From Planotetraspora mira (GTDB lineage Bacteria; Actinomycetota; Actinomycetes; Streptosporangiales; Streptosporangiaceae): a stretch of DNA of 64,000 bases. Below are positions 1-8,542 of this stretch, piece by piece. Under the pieces are notes generated by a model. It was not told the DNA's origin, made no database searches, and saw only the letters and a program-made list of their open reading frames with translations. The DNA is taken from NCBI RefSeq assembly GCF_016863275.1, contig NZ_BOOO01000048.1:33034-97033 (forward strand). The letters run 5' to 3'. Every line of letters starts with the position of its first letter. Positions within the stretch are counted from its first letter, which is position 1. The position numbers and the translations under genes were made by a program.

Positions 1-408
1 GCGGCTGCCGGCCCGCATGATGTGCGGCTGCTCCTGAACGACGGGGAACGAGCCCTCCCACGTCATGTCGAGTGCGATGCCCTCGGTCTCGTCCATGACG
101 ACGCGCAACTTCTGGAGCGGCTCCACGACCTCGATGCGGTAGCCGCCCACCCTCTGGTTCAGCCGGTCGTCGTCGATCGCGTCGCCGAGGTGGACGGCCG
201 TCTGCGTGCCGCCCCGGCGGACCAGGACGAAGGCGTCCTTGGTGCCGAGGTTCGGGTACCAGCCCATCCCGGTGATCACGAAGATGTCGCCCGTGCGGTC
301 ATGGGCGTTCAAGTAGCAGCGGTCATAGAAGTTGCGGTCACTGGTCGCCGCCCAGGTGACCGGCAGCGGCGCCTGATGGATGGGGTACTCGTCGAGCGGA
401 CCGACCAC
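1..408 (-). CDS. DUF7065/DUF7064-like hypothetical protein, partial (3' end outside window)
   Basis: This reading frame is open from the GTG at 408 to the window edge, so about 136 N-terminal residues are visible. It starts with LDEYPIHQAPLPV and contains DRNFYDRCYLNAHDRTGD and GWYPNLGTKDAF. I recognise these as the start of the actinobacterial DUF7065/DUF7064 proteins, thought to be lipocalin- or CrtC-like and of unknown function. The start lies two bases after the stop of the upstream phosphotransferase gene, with GAGGTAGG as ribosome site inside that gene's last codons, so the two are translationally coupled. Family members are often found beside such phosphotransferases, which suggests a shared but unknown substrate pathway. 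The family assignment is from memory of the motif. Confidence 0.7.
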   Translation of the reverse strand, partial: MVGPLDEYPIHQAPLPVTWAATSDRNFYDRCYLNAHDRTGDIFVITGMGWYPNLGTKDAFVLVRRGGTQTAVHLGDAIDDDRLNQRVGGYRIEVVEPLQKLRVVMDETEGIALDMTWEGSFPVVQEQPHIMRAGSR

Positions 409-410
409 GT

Positions 411-1541
411 CTACGCACCTACCTCGTCGAGAAGCCTTTCGAGCAGCGGCCGGGAATGCATCAACGTCTCGATGTCGCCGGGCCGCTCGACCTCACCGAA
501 GTGAATCTGGCGCGCGCCGGTACGCATGAACACGATGCACCATCGCACGCCGTTGTATACGTGGTACCACTGGAGATCGCCGAGGGCTATACCGGTGACC
601 TTCTCGTACGTCGCCTTCGCGTCTTCTTCACGGAGGAAGTGCGGCATGCCCGGCATGGCCATCACCGTGGTGATCGACTCGAAGACCTGGTGGGCGGAGA
701 TCATCCAGGAGATGTCGAGCTCGCGTGGGCCGATCGCGGCCATCTCCCAGTCGAGCACGGCGACCGGCGCGAAGTCGCGGTAGAGGATGTTGCCGATCCG
801 GGAGTCGCCCCAGCTGAGGACCGTCTCATGGGTCTCCGGCAGGTTCGCCGTGAGCCAGGCCAGGCCGCGTTCGACGAGCGGAGAACGGCCCAGGTCGGTC
901 GTCGCGAAGTCGTACCACGCCCGCGTGCGCGCCAGATTCCGCGCGAGCAGGCTGTCGCCCTCCGCTCCCTCGCGCGGGGTGAGGAACCCGAATGTCGAGG
1001 ACGCGTCGGGGATGGCGTGCAGCTTGGCGATCGTCTCGACCGTGACGTCCTGCAGGCGGCGTTGCTCGTCGGGCGAGGCGTCGAACAACCAGTTGCCGCC
1101 GAAGTTGTAGGGCAGCACGTCGGGTGGGACGACGCCCTCGACCCGGTCCATCAGGAAGAACGGGCTGCCGATCACCTCACCCGTGGGCTCCATCCACCGC
1201 ACCCGCGGTACCGGCACATCGGTCAGTTCGGCGACCAACCGCATGGCGTCGTACTGGTCCTGAAGGGCGTATTCGGGAAACACGGGAACGTCTTCCGCCG
1301 CCGGCGCGACGCGCGCGACGAAACGGCCGGCCTGCTGCCGGCCGTTCTCGGTCCAGGTGGCGTCGACGAACACCGTCTCCGACGACAGGCCGTTGGCCTC
1401 GACTCCTTCGTGCACCACGACGTCGGGGTCCGCGGCGCCGGCGGGGAGGACGGTCGCCAGCCACTGGGCGAGATGGGCGGAAAAAGCCTGGGGATCGCGG
1501 CCTGAGCGCCGCATCTTCTTCTCTGCCGGTCGGCGGTCCAT
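411..1541 (-). CDS. Phosphotransferase family protein (APH/ecdysteroid-kinase-like fold)
   Basis: 376 residues with a kinase-like APH fold. The catalytic loop reads LSWGDSRIGNILY (Asp, then Asn as in HxDxxxxN-type loops) and the metal site follows as AVLDWEMAAIGP. FLMDRVEGVVPP in the middle matches the hinge region. Proteins of this type phosphorylate small hydroxylated molecules. Many actinobacterial members are called aminoglycoside phosphotransferases automatically but sit in lipid or steroid loci, so drug resistance should not be assumed. The start at 1541 is supported by GGAGGGA seven bases upstream. The DUF7065-like gene follows immediately in the same operon, and a KstR-like palindrome lies 46 bases upstream of the start. 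Confidence 0.85.
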   Translation of the reverse strand: MDRRPAEKKMRRSGRDPQAFSAHLAQWLATVLPAGAADPDVVVHEGVEANGLSSETVFVDATWTENGRQQAGRFVARVAPAAEDVPVFPEYALQDQYDAMRLVAELTDVPVPRVRWMEPTGEVIGSPFFLMDRVEGVVPPDVLPYNFGGNWLFDASPDEQRRLQDVTVETIAKLHAIPDASSTFGFLTPREGAEGDSLLARNLARTRAWYDFATTDLGRSPLVERGLAWLTANLPETHETVLSWGDSRIGNILYRDFAPVAVLDWEMAAIGPRELDISWMISAHQVFESITTVMAMPGMPHFLREEDAKATYEKVTGIALGDLQWYHVYNGVRWCIVFMRTGARQIHFGEVERPGDIETLMHSRPLLERLLDEVGA

Positions 1542-1586
1542 CGAACTCCCTCCGGGTAGCGAATGTGAATTCCGCGGAAACCCAAA

Positions 1587-1600
1587 TAGAACAAGTTCTA
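1587..1600. promoter_or_regulatory. KstR-like palindromic operator TAGAACAAGTTCTA
   Basis: A perfect 6+2+6 inverted repeat lies 46 bases upstream of the phosphotransferase start. It fits the published KstR consensus TNNAACNNGTTNNA at every fixed position. KstR is the TetR repressor of cholesterol catabolism in mycobacteria and rhodococci. The base pattern is direct observation; assignment to KstR, rather than to another TetR protein with the same type of site, is inference. Confidence 0.5.
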
Positions 1601-1704
1601 GACTCGCGATTACATTACACCGCGGACGGCGAGAGAAATAGCGCCGAATACAAGCACCCTGTCGCCGACGAACCGCCGTCGGTCATCGCCCCTGGCCAGT
1701 GAAT

Positions 1705-1718
1705 GAGAACAGGTTCGA
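1705..1718. promoter_or_regulatory. Second AACnnGTT box, one mismatch to the KstR-like consensus
   Basis: GAGAACAGGTTCGA shares the AACnnGTT core and final A with the perfect box at 1587-1600, but has G at the first consensus position. It lies between the cupin stop codon and the perfect box. It may be a weaker second site for the same repressor, or chance. Confidence 0.25.
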
Positions 1719-1727
1719 GAAGCAGTC

Positions 1728-2117
1728 CTAGGCGTCGGTTCGCTTCTCCAGCCGGCTGCCACGCGGCAGAGTGACCGCCATGATGTTGCTGGGGATGTCC
1801 AGCACGATGCGATGCCATCGCCCGCGCGGGACGATGGCCGCGGTTCCGGCCCACAGCCTGATCTCTTCCTCCTGTTGTCCCGGCCGCTCCGGACGGAGGT
1901 AGAGGCTTATCTTTCCGATGAGGCAGGACACGATCTCCTCGGCCTCGGGATGGACTTCCCAGTGGTCGGCGTGGACGTCGGCCGAGGTCTTCGCGTGGAA
2001 GGCCATCAACTGCCAGCCGTCCTCGTCGGAGACCCTCGGTCTTTTCTCGGCGCGGATCTCGCCGCCTTGGGTGAAGTGGATGGAGGACGCGAAGAGATCG
2101 ATCGGGGTGACAGTCAT
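1728..2117 (-). CDS. Cupin-domain protein
   Basis: 129 residues. The start at 2117 (MTVTPIDLFASS) is preferred over the longer frame because GGAAGG lies about 12 bases upstream and the upstream codons do not resemble a protein. Cupin features are visible: HADHWEVHPEAEE as the first metal-binding motif (histidines and glutamate), then AAIVPRGRWHRIVL as the second, with the C-terminal His in GRWHR. Substrate and activity cannot be read from the sequence. It lies downstream of the MFS gene on the same strand with a 64-base gap and may be co-transcribed with it. Confidence 0.75.
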   Translation of the reverse strand: MTVTPIDLFASSIHFTQGGEIRAEKRPRVSDEDGWQLMAFHAKTSADVHADHWEVHPEAEEIVSCLIGKISLYLRPERPGQQEEEIRLWAGTAAIVPRGRWHRIVLDIPSNIMAVTLPRGSRLEKRTDA

Positions 2118-2181
2118 GCCGAGACGGCCTTCCTGCAGTGATCTTTCATCCGGTGGGGTTGCGGCCCGGGTGGATCGCCGG

Positions 2182-3663
2182 TCAATCCCGGGCGAGGAGA
2201 GATTCGCGGTCATCGATCTGCTCGGCCCGTGATGGCAGGCTGGTCCGGCGCAGGACGCTGAGGGCGACGAGGACGGCGGCGACCAGGAGCACGGCGCCGA
2301 GCGTCAGGCCGAGCGCGTACCCGTCGTTGAGGGCCTCCGGCGTGACGGCCTGGCCGGTGCGGTCGTGCGCGACGGTGCCGAGGACGGCCAGCCCGAGCGA
2401 GGCACCGATCTGGCGTGAACTGTTGAGCAGGCCCGACGCGGTGCCGGTCTCGTTGAGCGCGACACCCGTCGTGCCGATGGAGACGACCTGGCCGAGGCAG
2501 AGCCCGAATCCGACGCTGGCGACGATCGACGGCCCCAGCACGTCGGTGATGAAGGCGCCGTCGGCGCTGATCAGGCCGAACCAGGCGAATCCGGCGGCAG
2601 TCAGCAGTCCGCCGCTGACCAGAAGGGTCCGCGGCGCGAAACGGTAACCGAGTTTGACGGCGAGTACCGAGCCGGCGACCACGCCGAGGGCGAACGGCAG
2701 GAACTCGATCCCGGTCAGGGCCGGCCCGATCCCGAGCACTCGTTGCAGGTACAGCGACATGAAATAGAACGCCGACGACATCGCCGCACCGACGAGGAGG
2801 TTGTAGGCGTTCGCGCCGGCGACCGAGCGGTTGGCGAACAGGCCGAGCCGGATCAGCGGTTCGCGCGTGGTGGTCCGCTCGACGTAGATGAAGGCGGCCA
2901 GCAGCGCGGCGGCGACCGCCAGAGTCGTCAGGGTGACCGGGGAGGTCCACGCATACCGGTCGGTGCGGACGACGCCGAACACCAGCAGGGCCATGCCCGC
3001 CGTGGCCAGGACGGCACCCAGCACGTCCGGGCGGCCGTCGCGAACCGAGGACGGGTCGGCGGCGACGGCCCGCCAGACCAGGGCCAGCGCGCCGGCGGCC
3101 ATCGGGACGCTGACGAACATCACCCATCGCCAGCTGGCGTACTGGGTGAGCAGGCCGCCGATCAGGACGCCGAGGGCGCCCCCGGCGGCGTTCACCGCGG
3201 CCCATACGCCGAAAGCCCGGATGCGAGCCTTGCCCGTGGGAAACGTCGCGGTCAGCAGCGCCAGCGCGGCCGGCGCCAGCGCGGCGGCCCCGATGCCCTG
3301 TACGGCACGAGCGGCGACAAGATGGCCGGGTTCCTGGGCGAACCCGCCGACGAGTGAGGCGAGGCCGAACAGGCTGAGCCCGAGCAGCAGCATCCGCTTA
3401 CGACCGTACCGGTCGGCGGCCTTGCCACCCAGGAGGAGCAGCCCGCCGAAGGTGAGCGCGTAAGCGTGGATCACCCAGGTCAGACCCACCGCGCTGAAAC
3501 CGAGGCCGACAGCGATCTGCGGGAGTCCGACGTTCACGACCGACAGATCCAGCGACACCATGAACTGCACGACGGCCACCGCGGCGAGAATGAGCCCCGG
3601 CCGGGCACCCGAATCGACGACCACGCTTCCGCCCGCTGATCGTCCACCTACTGGCGTTCTCAT
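2182..3663 (-). CDS. MFS transporter, DHA2 (14-TM drug exporter) type
   Basis: 493 residues when started at MRTPVGG; the open frame continues upstream with low-complexity codons that do not look coding. Typical DHA2 motifs are present: LDLSVVNVGLPQI in the first helix (motif D1), GGKAADRYGRKRML (motif A), RAVQGIGAAALAPAALAL (motif C-like) and a long hydrophobic pattern consistent with 14 membrane helices. The family exports drugs and dyes by proton antiport; the substrate here is unknown. The cupin gene follows on the same strand. No regulator is adjacent. Confidence 0.88.
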   Translation of the reverse strand: MRTPVGGRSAGGSVVVDSGARPGLILAAVAVVQFMVSLDLSVVNVGLPQIAVGLGFSAVGLTWVIHAYALTFGGLLLLGGKAADRYGRKRMLLLGLSLFGLASLVGGFAQEPGHLVAARAVQGIGAAALAPAALALLTATFPTGKARIRAFGVWAAVNAAGGALGVLIGGLLTQYASWRWVMFVSVPMAAGALALVWRAVAADPSSVRDGRPDVLGAVLATAGMALLVFGVVRTDRYAWTSPVTLTTLAVAAALLAAFIYVERTTTREPLIRLGLFANRSVAGANAYNLLVGAAMSSAFYFMSLYLQRVLGIGPALTGIEFLPFALGVVAGSVLAVKLGYRFAPRTLLVSGGLLTAAGFAWFGLISADGAFITDVLGPSIVASVGFGLCLGQVVSIGTTGVALNETGTASGLLNSSRQIGASLGLAVLGTVAHDRTGQAVTPEALNDGYALGLTLGAVLLVAAVLVALSVLRRTSLPSRAEQIDDRESLLARD

Positions 3664-3748
3664 GACCGCAATCGTGGTCCAGCCGCTGTTCAGAGGCGTC
3701 CCACAAGCGGAGTCATCTTCCGCTACCGCACCGGGATCAACGACTGGC

Positions 3749-3792
3749 CGGACTACGACGCCGGAAGTAGAACCGCGCGACGTCGTAGTCCG
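3749..3792 (-). terminator. 12-bp stem hairpin downstream of the vWA lipoprotein gene
   Basis: CGGACTACGACG at 3749-3760 pairs perfectly with CGTCGTAGTCCG at 3781-3792, with a 20-base loop. It lies 58 bases past the stop of the vWA gene and upstream of the MFS gene. There is no clear T-run, which is common in high-GC actinomycetes. It could also be an operator for the MFS gene. Confidence 0.4.
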
Positions 3793-3849
3793 CCGGCGGG
3801 TGCCCCTGAGCCCGCGCCCGATCCAGTTCACGGACGGGGGCGCATGTGA

Positions 3850-5301
3850 TCAGCCGAGAGATCGGGCGCGGGCGATGAGATCCGCGAGATCGATCACGTC
3901 CGGATCCTCGGTGACCTCGGCCAGTCGCGCGGCGTGGGCCGACAGGTCCTCCAGCCCGAGTCCGAAACGCTCGCCGCCGGCGCCCCAGCGCATGCGCAGC
4001 CGCTCGGCGAAGGCCGCGGCGACCACGTCCACCTGGAACCGAGGCCCAGTGGTGCCCCACAGGTCCGGCGACAGACCTGCCGTGTCCACCGAGCCGGTCA
4101 GCTCCGAGGGACGGCGGGTTTCCGGGTCGAGCCATCGGACGGTCGCCGTGGCGAGTTGCCCCACGGCCCCCGGCCGCAGCCGCACCCAGTAGAGCGCCGT
4201 GACGGCGTGGCCCGGGCCGACCTCTCCGCCGTCGCGGGAGTCGTCACGGAACTCCTCGGGCGAGAGCTCCCGGTTCTCGTACCCGATCAGCGCGTACGAG
4301 TCGACGACGCCCGGGTTGAACGCGACCTGCGCCTTGGCGTCGCGCGCCCGGACGTCGAGAGTGGCGGGCAACCGGTCGACGAACACCGTGCGCGCCTCGT
4401 CCAGGGAGCTGACGTAGACCGCCGCCCCGTCGCCGTTGTCAGCGAGTTGCTCCATCAGGTGGTCGCCGTACTCGCGCCCGACCCCCACGCACAGCAGGGT
4501 GACCTGTTTCCCCGCGTAGTCGCGGACCCGGCCCAAGATGCCCTGCCATTCGGTCTCCCCGGTGTTGGCCAGCCCGTCCGACAGCAGGATCACCCGGTTG
4601 GTCGCCATCGACCGGAACGCGCGCGACGCCTCCACGTAGCCGGTGACCAGTCCCTCTTCAAGGTTGGTCGAGCCGTCGGGGACGAGTTCCTCGATCGCGG
4701 AGTGGAGGTGCGAGCGCTCCGACACCGGGGTCATCGACGTGAGCAGCCGCGCCGAGCCGCTGAAGGACACGATCGACACCTGGTCGCCCGGCATGAGCTG
4801 GTCGACGAGCGTGTGCAGGGCCCCGCGGACCAGGTCCAGGCGGCCGGCCTCCGCCATCGAGCCGGACACGTCCACCACGAAGGTCAGGTTGGCCGGCTTG
4901 CGTGCCGCGGACTCCGTTCGGCGTGTCTGCAGGCCGACGCGCACGATCGCGGCGCCGTTCGACCGGGCTCCGTCGACATGTACGGCGAAGCCGTCGTCGT
5001 CGGGCTCCGCGTAGTCCTGGCGGAACGCGTTGACGAACTCCTCGGTCCGCACCTGATCGGGCTCGGGCCACCGGCCCTCCTGGATGGCCCGGCGCGCGTA
5101 GCCGTACGACGCGGTGTCGACGTCGAGGGCGAATGTGGACAACTGCTGGTCGGTCACGTCCCGCTCGACGGCATCCGCGGGCGCGGCCACCGTGGGGGCG
5201 TCACCCGGGGTCCCGGCGGAATTCGACGAGGTGGCCTGGCCGGCGCACGCGGAGCCCAGCAGGACCAGCGCGACGACGGCGGAGAGAACACGCGGTTTCA
5301 T
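3850..5301 (-). CDS. von Willebrand factor A domain lipoprotein (YfbK type)
   Basis: 483 residues. A lipoprotein signal ends in LLGSAC, with Cys19 as the lipidated residue, so it is anchored outside the membrane. The N-terminal extension with QQLSTFALDVDTASY is typical of YfbK-like proteins. The vWA domain has its MIDAS motif DVSGSM at residues 144-149, and the C-terminal part resembles DUF3520. vWA proteins bind ligands through a divalent metal; the partner is unknown. GGAGG seven bases before the ATG supports the start. A monocistronic unit is likely, with hairpins on both sides. Confidence 0.88.
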   Translation of the reverse strand: MKPRVLSAVVALVLLGSACAGQATSSNSAGTPGDAPTVAAPADAVERDVTDQQLSTFALDVDTASYGYARRAIQEGRWPEPDQVRTEEFVNAFRQDYAEPDDDGFAVHVDGARSNGAAIVRVGLQTRRTESAARKPANLTFVVDVSGSMAEAGRLDLVRGALHTLVDQLMPGDQVSIVSFSGSARLLTSMTPVSERSHLHSAIEELVPDGSTNLEEGLVTGYVEASRAFRSMATNRVILLSDGLANTGETEWQGILGRVRDYAGKQVTLLCVGVGREYGDHLMEQLADNGDGAAVYVSSLDEARTVFVDRLPATLDVRARDAKAQVAFNPGVVDSYALIGYENRELSPEEFRDDSRDGGEVGPGHAVTALYWVRLRPGAVGQLATATVRWLDPETRRPSELTGSVDTAGLSPDLWGTTGPRFQVDVVAAAFAERLRMRWGAGGERFGLGLEDLSAHAARLAEVTEDPDVIDLADLIARARSLG

Positions 5302-5435
5302 GGAGTGCCTCCATTCGGGTTCACCCCCTTTAAGACGCAGTGCCGTACGGCGACGCTGGGCGCGTCATCCAAGCGAGGGCAAAGCGTTCCCACCGCGTGA
5401 TCAACCGACCCACGTCACGTGGCCGCGCTCGTGCA

Positions 5436-5468
5436 CGCCGGCACCCGCTGCAGCAGCAGGTGCCGGCG
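5436..5468 (-). terminator. 10-bp stem hairpin after the alpha/beta hydrolase gene
   Basis: CGCCGGCACC (5436-5445) and GGTGCCGGCG (5459-5468) form a perfect stem with a 13-base loop. It lies 58 bases past the stop of the hydrolase on the minus strand and before the vWA gene promoter. No T-run is seen. Confidence 0.45.
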
Positions 5469-5525
5469 CCTGGACCTGCGGGCGGCCGTGCACCGTCCCC
5501 GCGTCCCGGCGGATGGTGCACCCGT

Positions 5526-6710
5526 TCAGCGGGCTGAGTCGGGAGTGCGCTGCGGAGCAGCCAGGACCCAGGCGGCGAAGGCTTCGACGCCGTCCACGAC
5601 CGCCTCGAAGCGCGCGGAGTGGAACAGGTCGAAAGCGTGCTGCCCGCCGGGCAGTTCGGCGTAGACCACGGTGCTGTCCGAGACGCGGCGCAGTTGGGCG
5701 ACGAAGTTCCGGGCGCCCTCGACGGTCGCCAGCGCGTCCTTGGTGCCGTGGGCGATGAGGAACGGCGGCGCACCGGGGTTGAGGTACGCATACGGTTGGT
5801 TCGGGGACGGCGTTTCGTCGGGCTCCCCACCGAAGAAGTGGCCGTAGTAGCCATAGAGGCAGATCGCCCCGGTGACCGAGGTGTCGGCCGACTCGAATCC
5901 GGGCTGGAACACCGGGTCGTTCGGCGTGAGCGCGCACAGGGCCGCCAGGTTGGAGCCGGCGGAGCTGCCCGCGACGAACAGCCTCGACGGATCGGCGCCG
6001 TAGGCGGGGGCGTGCTCGCGGACCCAGGCGATGACCTTCTTGGCGTCGATCTGGTGGCCGGGAAAAGAGGTCTGGGGCCGCAGCCGGTAGTTGGCGCTGA
6101 TGCACACCCACCCCTGGCCGGCGAGGCGGTACAGCAAGGGCCGCGCCTCGCGGTTCTTCGCTCCGCGGGTGAATCCGCCGCCGTGGAAGTAGACCAGGAC
6201 CGGCGCGTTCTGCGGCGCGCCGCGGCGGCGGTAGATGTCGAGCAGATTCCGGCGGCCGGCGTCCCCGTAGCGGATGTTGGGGATCCGCTCCACGTTGCGC
6301 TGCCGCATCAAGCCCGGCAGCAGCAGGATGCGGGCCCAGGGCCGGTGGCGGCGCAGCGGTTTGTGCACATGATCTCGCCAAGCGGTCCCCAGCCCCTGCT
6401 CAAGGGCGCGCCCGACCACCTGGTCCGTCCGCAGGCCCCGCCAGGCGGACACGGCCATCCCGGGGATGGTGGCGAGGGCCACCGCGGCCGTCGCCTTGGC
6501 GCCCGGTGACTCGAGATCGCCCTGGGCCTCAGCCAGTGCCGTGGAGGCCAGCAGTGCCAAAATGCCCAGGAACGGCACCTCGTTGAGGGTCAGGCCGAAC
6601 CAGAAGCTCATGCTCGCCAGTGGTCGGGGCCGGCGCGGCGCGACAACGGCGAAGAAGGTGCACCAGGCCAAAAGCGCCGTCGACGCCACGTATCCCAGCG
6701 GCATGGTCAT
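5526..6710 (-). CDS. Membrane-anchored alpha/beta hydrolase (HSL/BD-FAE-like esterase)
   Basis: 394 residues from the ATG at 6710. The first ~80 residues hold two or three hydrophobic segments, so the enzyme is probably membrane attached. The hydrolase domain has the oxyanion motif HGGGF, the nucleophile elbow GSSAGSN, a likely acid residue in HGTKDA and the catalytic His in GGQHAF. It is a carboxylesterase/lipase-type enzyme; its substrate is unknown. A TetR gene is divergent, and a perfect 16-bp palindrome lies in the shared promoter region, so TetR control is likely. Confidence 0.83.
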   Translation of the reverse strand: MTMPLGYVASTALLAWCTFFAVVAPRRPRPLASMSFWFGLTLNEVPFLGILALLASTALAEAQGDLESPGAKATAAVALATIPGMAVSAWRGLRTDQVVGRALEQGLGTAWRDHVHKPLRRHRPWARILLLPGLMRQRNVERIPNIRYGDAGRRNLLDIYRRRGAPQNAPVLVYFHGGGFTRGAKNREARPLLYRLAGQGWVCISANYRLRPQTSFPGHQIDAKKVIAWVREHAPAYGADPSRLFVAGSSAGSNLAALCALTPNDPVFQPGFESADTSVTGAICLYGYYGHFFGGEPDETPSPNQPYAYLNPGAPPFLIAHGTKDALATVEGARNFVAQLRRVSDSTVVYAELPGGQHAFDLFHSARFEAVVDGVEAFAAWVLAAPQRTPDSAR

Positions 6711-6757
6711 GATCGAACCCCCGTCAACTCTGGGAATCTGTCCCGGCAACAGATTGG

Positions 6758-6773
6758 GACGATACGTATCGTC
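6758..6773. promoter_or_regulatory. 16-bp perfect palindrome GACGATACGTATCGTC, TetR operator
   Basis: A perfect palindrome 48 bases upstream of the hydrolase and 70 bases upstream of the TetR start, between the divergent genes. Position and symmetry fit an operator for the adjacent TetR regulator controlling both genes. Confidence 0.65.
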
Positions 6774-6842
6774 TCGTCAGAGCATGCCGGGGAGCGTGTC
6801 CAGAGTCAATACGCGACGTTTCGTTTCGCCTACGATGAGGGC

Positions 6843-7475
6843 ATGTCCAAGGGGCCGAACGCGGCACGCCGCAACGAGAGCAGCCGGCAGGCGATCCTCG
6901 CCGCCACCGAAGACCTCTGCCGCGAGAACGGCTACGGACGGCTGACCATCGAGGCCATCGCCGCCCGCGCAGGAGTGGGCAAGACGACCATCTACCGGTG
7001 GTGGCCATCCAAGGGCGCGGTCGTCCTGGAACTCCTCGACCAGGCCGCGACCCTCGCCTCCGCTCCCCCCGACACCGGCGATCTGGCCGCCGACCTGCGC
7101 ACCCTGCTGACCGAGGTCATCGGCATCCTCACACCGGTGCACACCTCGCCCGCCACCGGGCTGATCGCCGAGGCGCTGCAGGACCCCGACCTCGCCCACG
7201 ACCTTAGGGAACACCTCATCGAACCGCGCATCGCCGCGTTCAAGCAACGGCTTCGCCGGGCCCAGGACGCCGGCCAGCTCTCCGCCGACGCCGACCTCGA
7301 CGTCGCGCTCGACCTGCTGTACGGCCCGCTCTATCACCGCATGGCCCTTCATCTCGGCATGCCCGACCCCGGCCACCTCGACTCCCTCGTCGCCCACGTC
7401 CTGCGCGCGCTCACCCCGCCACACCCCGCCGGCGTCCGCGAGCGGCGAAGGAAGTCGCAGACCGGCGTTTCATGA
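6843..7475 (+). CDS. TetR/AcrR family transcriptional regulator
   Basis: 210 residues. The N-terminal helix-turn-helix is clear (AILAATEDLCRENGYGRLTI, then IAARAGVGKTTIYRWWPSKG). The C-terminal ligand domain ends in a low-complexity basic tail. It diverges from the membrane-anchored hydrolase and likely represses it and itself through the palindrome at 6758-6773. Its stop overlaps the stop of the convergent WYL gene (TCATGA at 7470-7475). Confidence 0.9.
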   Translation: MSKGPNAARRNESSRQAILAATEDLCRENGYGRLTIEAIAARAGVGKTTIYRWWPSKGAVVLELLDQAATLASAPPDTGDLAADLRTLLTEVIGILTPVHTSPATGLIAEALQDPDLAHDLREHLIEPRIAAFKQRLRRAQDAGQLSADADLDVALDLLYGPLYHRMALHLGMPDPGHLDSLVAHVLRALTPPHPAGVRERRRKSQTGVS

Positions 7476-8480
7476 GTGGTCGGTGACGGTCTGCGGGTCC
7501 GGCTCCGGTGAGATCGCTGCCCCGGCCGACAGCAGTCTCTCCGCCAGCGCGCGACAGCGCCTCCCGAGCTCCGGAGGGTCGAGCACCTCGAAGTCGTGCC
7601 CCAGCAGGAGCACGTGCATGAGCACGAAGTCGAGGCTGGCGGCGCCACTTTCCACCTCACAGAGCTCGTTCCCTCGCCGACGTACGACGGCCGCCGACGC
7701 CGGAATCTGCGCGCGCACCGTGTCGGCCGACGCGTGCACGAGGAAGCGCGCCTGGTGCGGGTAGACGCGGCTCGCCACACCCTCCTGCACGTACGTCGCC
7801 GCGTCGGGCGCGGCGCGCGGGCGGAAGCGCCTGGTCCGTGCGGACACATCGGTCATCCGGTCGACGCGGAAGCTGCGCCAGTCGGCGCGGTCGAGGTCGT
7901 AGGCGAGGAGGTACCACCGCCGGTCGGAGGCGACCAGGCGGTAGGGTTCGACCCGCCGCCGTCGCACCTCGCTCCCGGAGGGGTAGCCGAAGGCGGCCTC
8001 GACCTGGTCGCGGCAGGCTCTGGCCAGCGTCATGAGCACCTTGGGGTCGACCGGCGTGCGGCCTCCGCCGAAGGACTCCACCGAGCCGATGAGCGCGCGC
8101 ACCTCGTGTCGCAGCCGGGCGGGCAGCACCTGGTCGAGCTTGGACAGTGCGCGGAGCGCGGCGTCGCCGGTACCGGCGACCGCGCCGCCCGCGCCTGCGA
8201 GCAGCGAAACCGCAGTGGCGATCGCCTCCTCGTCGTCGAGAAGCAGTGGCGGCAGGTCCTGGCCCGGGCCGAGCCGGTAGCCGCCGCCGACACCCTGGCC
8301 GGCATGCACCCGATAGCCGAGCGTGCGCAGCCGCTCGACATCACGCCGTACCGTGCGCGGCGTGACCCCGAGCCGGTCGGCGAGCTCGGGCCCGGTCCAA
8401 ACCTGGCGCTGCTGCAGCAGCCCTAGCAGGGTGAGCACGCGCTCCGTCGTGCCCCGCTCGTCACTGCTCGCCCCGTCCAT
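7470..8480 (-). CDS. HTH/WYL-domain transcriptional regulator (YafY-like)
   Basis: 336 residues from the ATG at 8480. The N-terminal DeoR-like HTH reads LADRLGVTPRTVRRDVERLR; the WYL domain has RRVEPYRLV and RWYLLAYDLDRADWRSFRVDR (read in two parts); a WCX-like C-terminus follows. Such regulators sense small ligands through the WYL domain. The divergent neighbour is a VOC protein, and an inverted repeat lies between them, so this pair is probably a self-contained regulator-target unit. Confidence 0.88.
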   Translation of the reverse strand: MDGASSDERGTTERVLTLLGLLQQRQVWTGPELADRLGVTPRTVRRDVERLRTLGYRVHAGQGVGGGYRLGPGQDLPPLLLDDEEAIATAVSLLAGAGGAVAGTGDAALRALSKLDQVLPARLRHEVRALIGSVESFGGGRTPVDPKVLMTLARACRDQVEAAFGYPSGSEVRRRRVEPYRLVASDRRWYLLAYDLDRADWRSFRVDRMTDVSARTRRFRPRAAPDAATYVQEGVASRVYPHQARFLVHASADTVRAQIPASAAVVRRRGNELCEVESGAASLDFVLMHVLLLGHDFEVLDPPELGRRCRALAERLLSAGAAISPEPDPQTVTDHS

Positions 8481-8500
8481 GCCGCCCACCCTGCCAGAGA

Positions 8501-8523
8501 TAGCGGACCGATTCTGTCCGCTA
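8501..8523. promoter_or_regulatory. Inverted repeat TAGCGGAC-7-GTCCGCTA, WYL-regulator operator
   Basis: Perfect 8-bp arms with a 7-base spacer, in the gap between the WYL gene and the divergent VOC transcription unit. It sits 20 bases from the small leader ORF start and 20 bases from the WYL start. It is the obvious operator for the pair. Confidence 0.65.
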
Positions 8524-8542
8524 GGAGTGTCAGGGTGGCCCC

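Noticed and set aside
411..1541. Reading the phosphotransferase as an aminoglycoside-resistance enzyme
   Set aside because: The APH fold is shared by many kinases; the DUF7065-like neighbour and KstR-like box point elsewhere.
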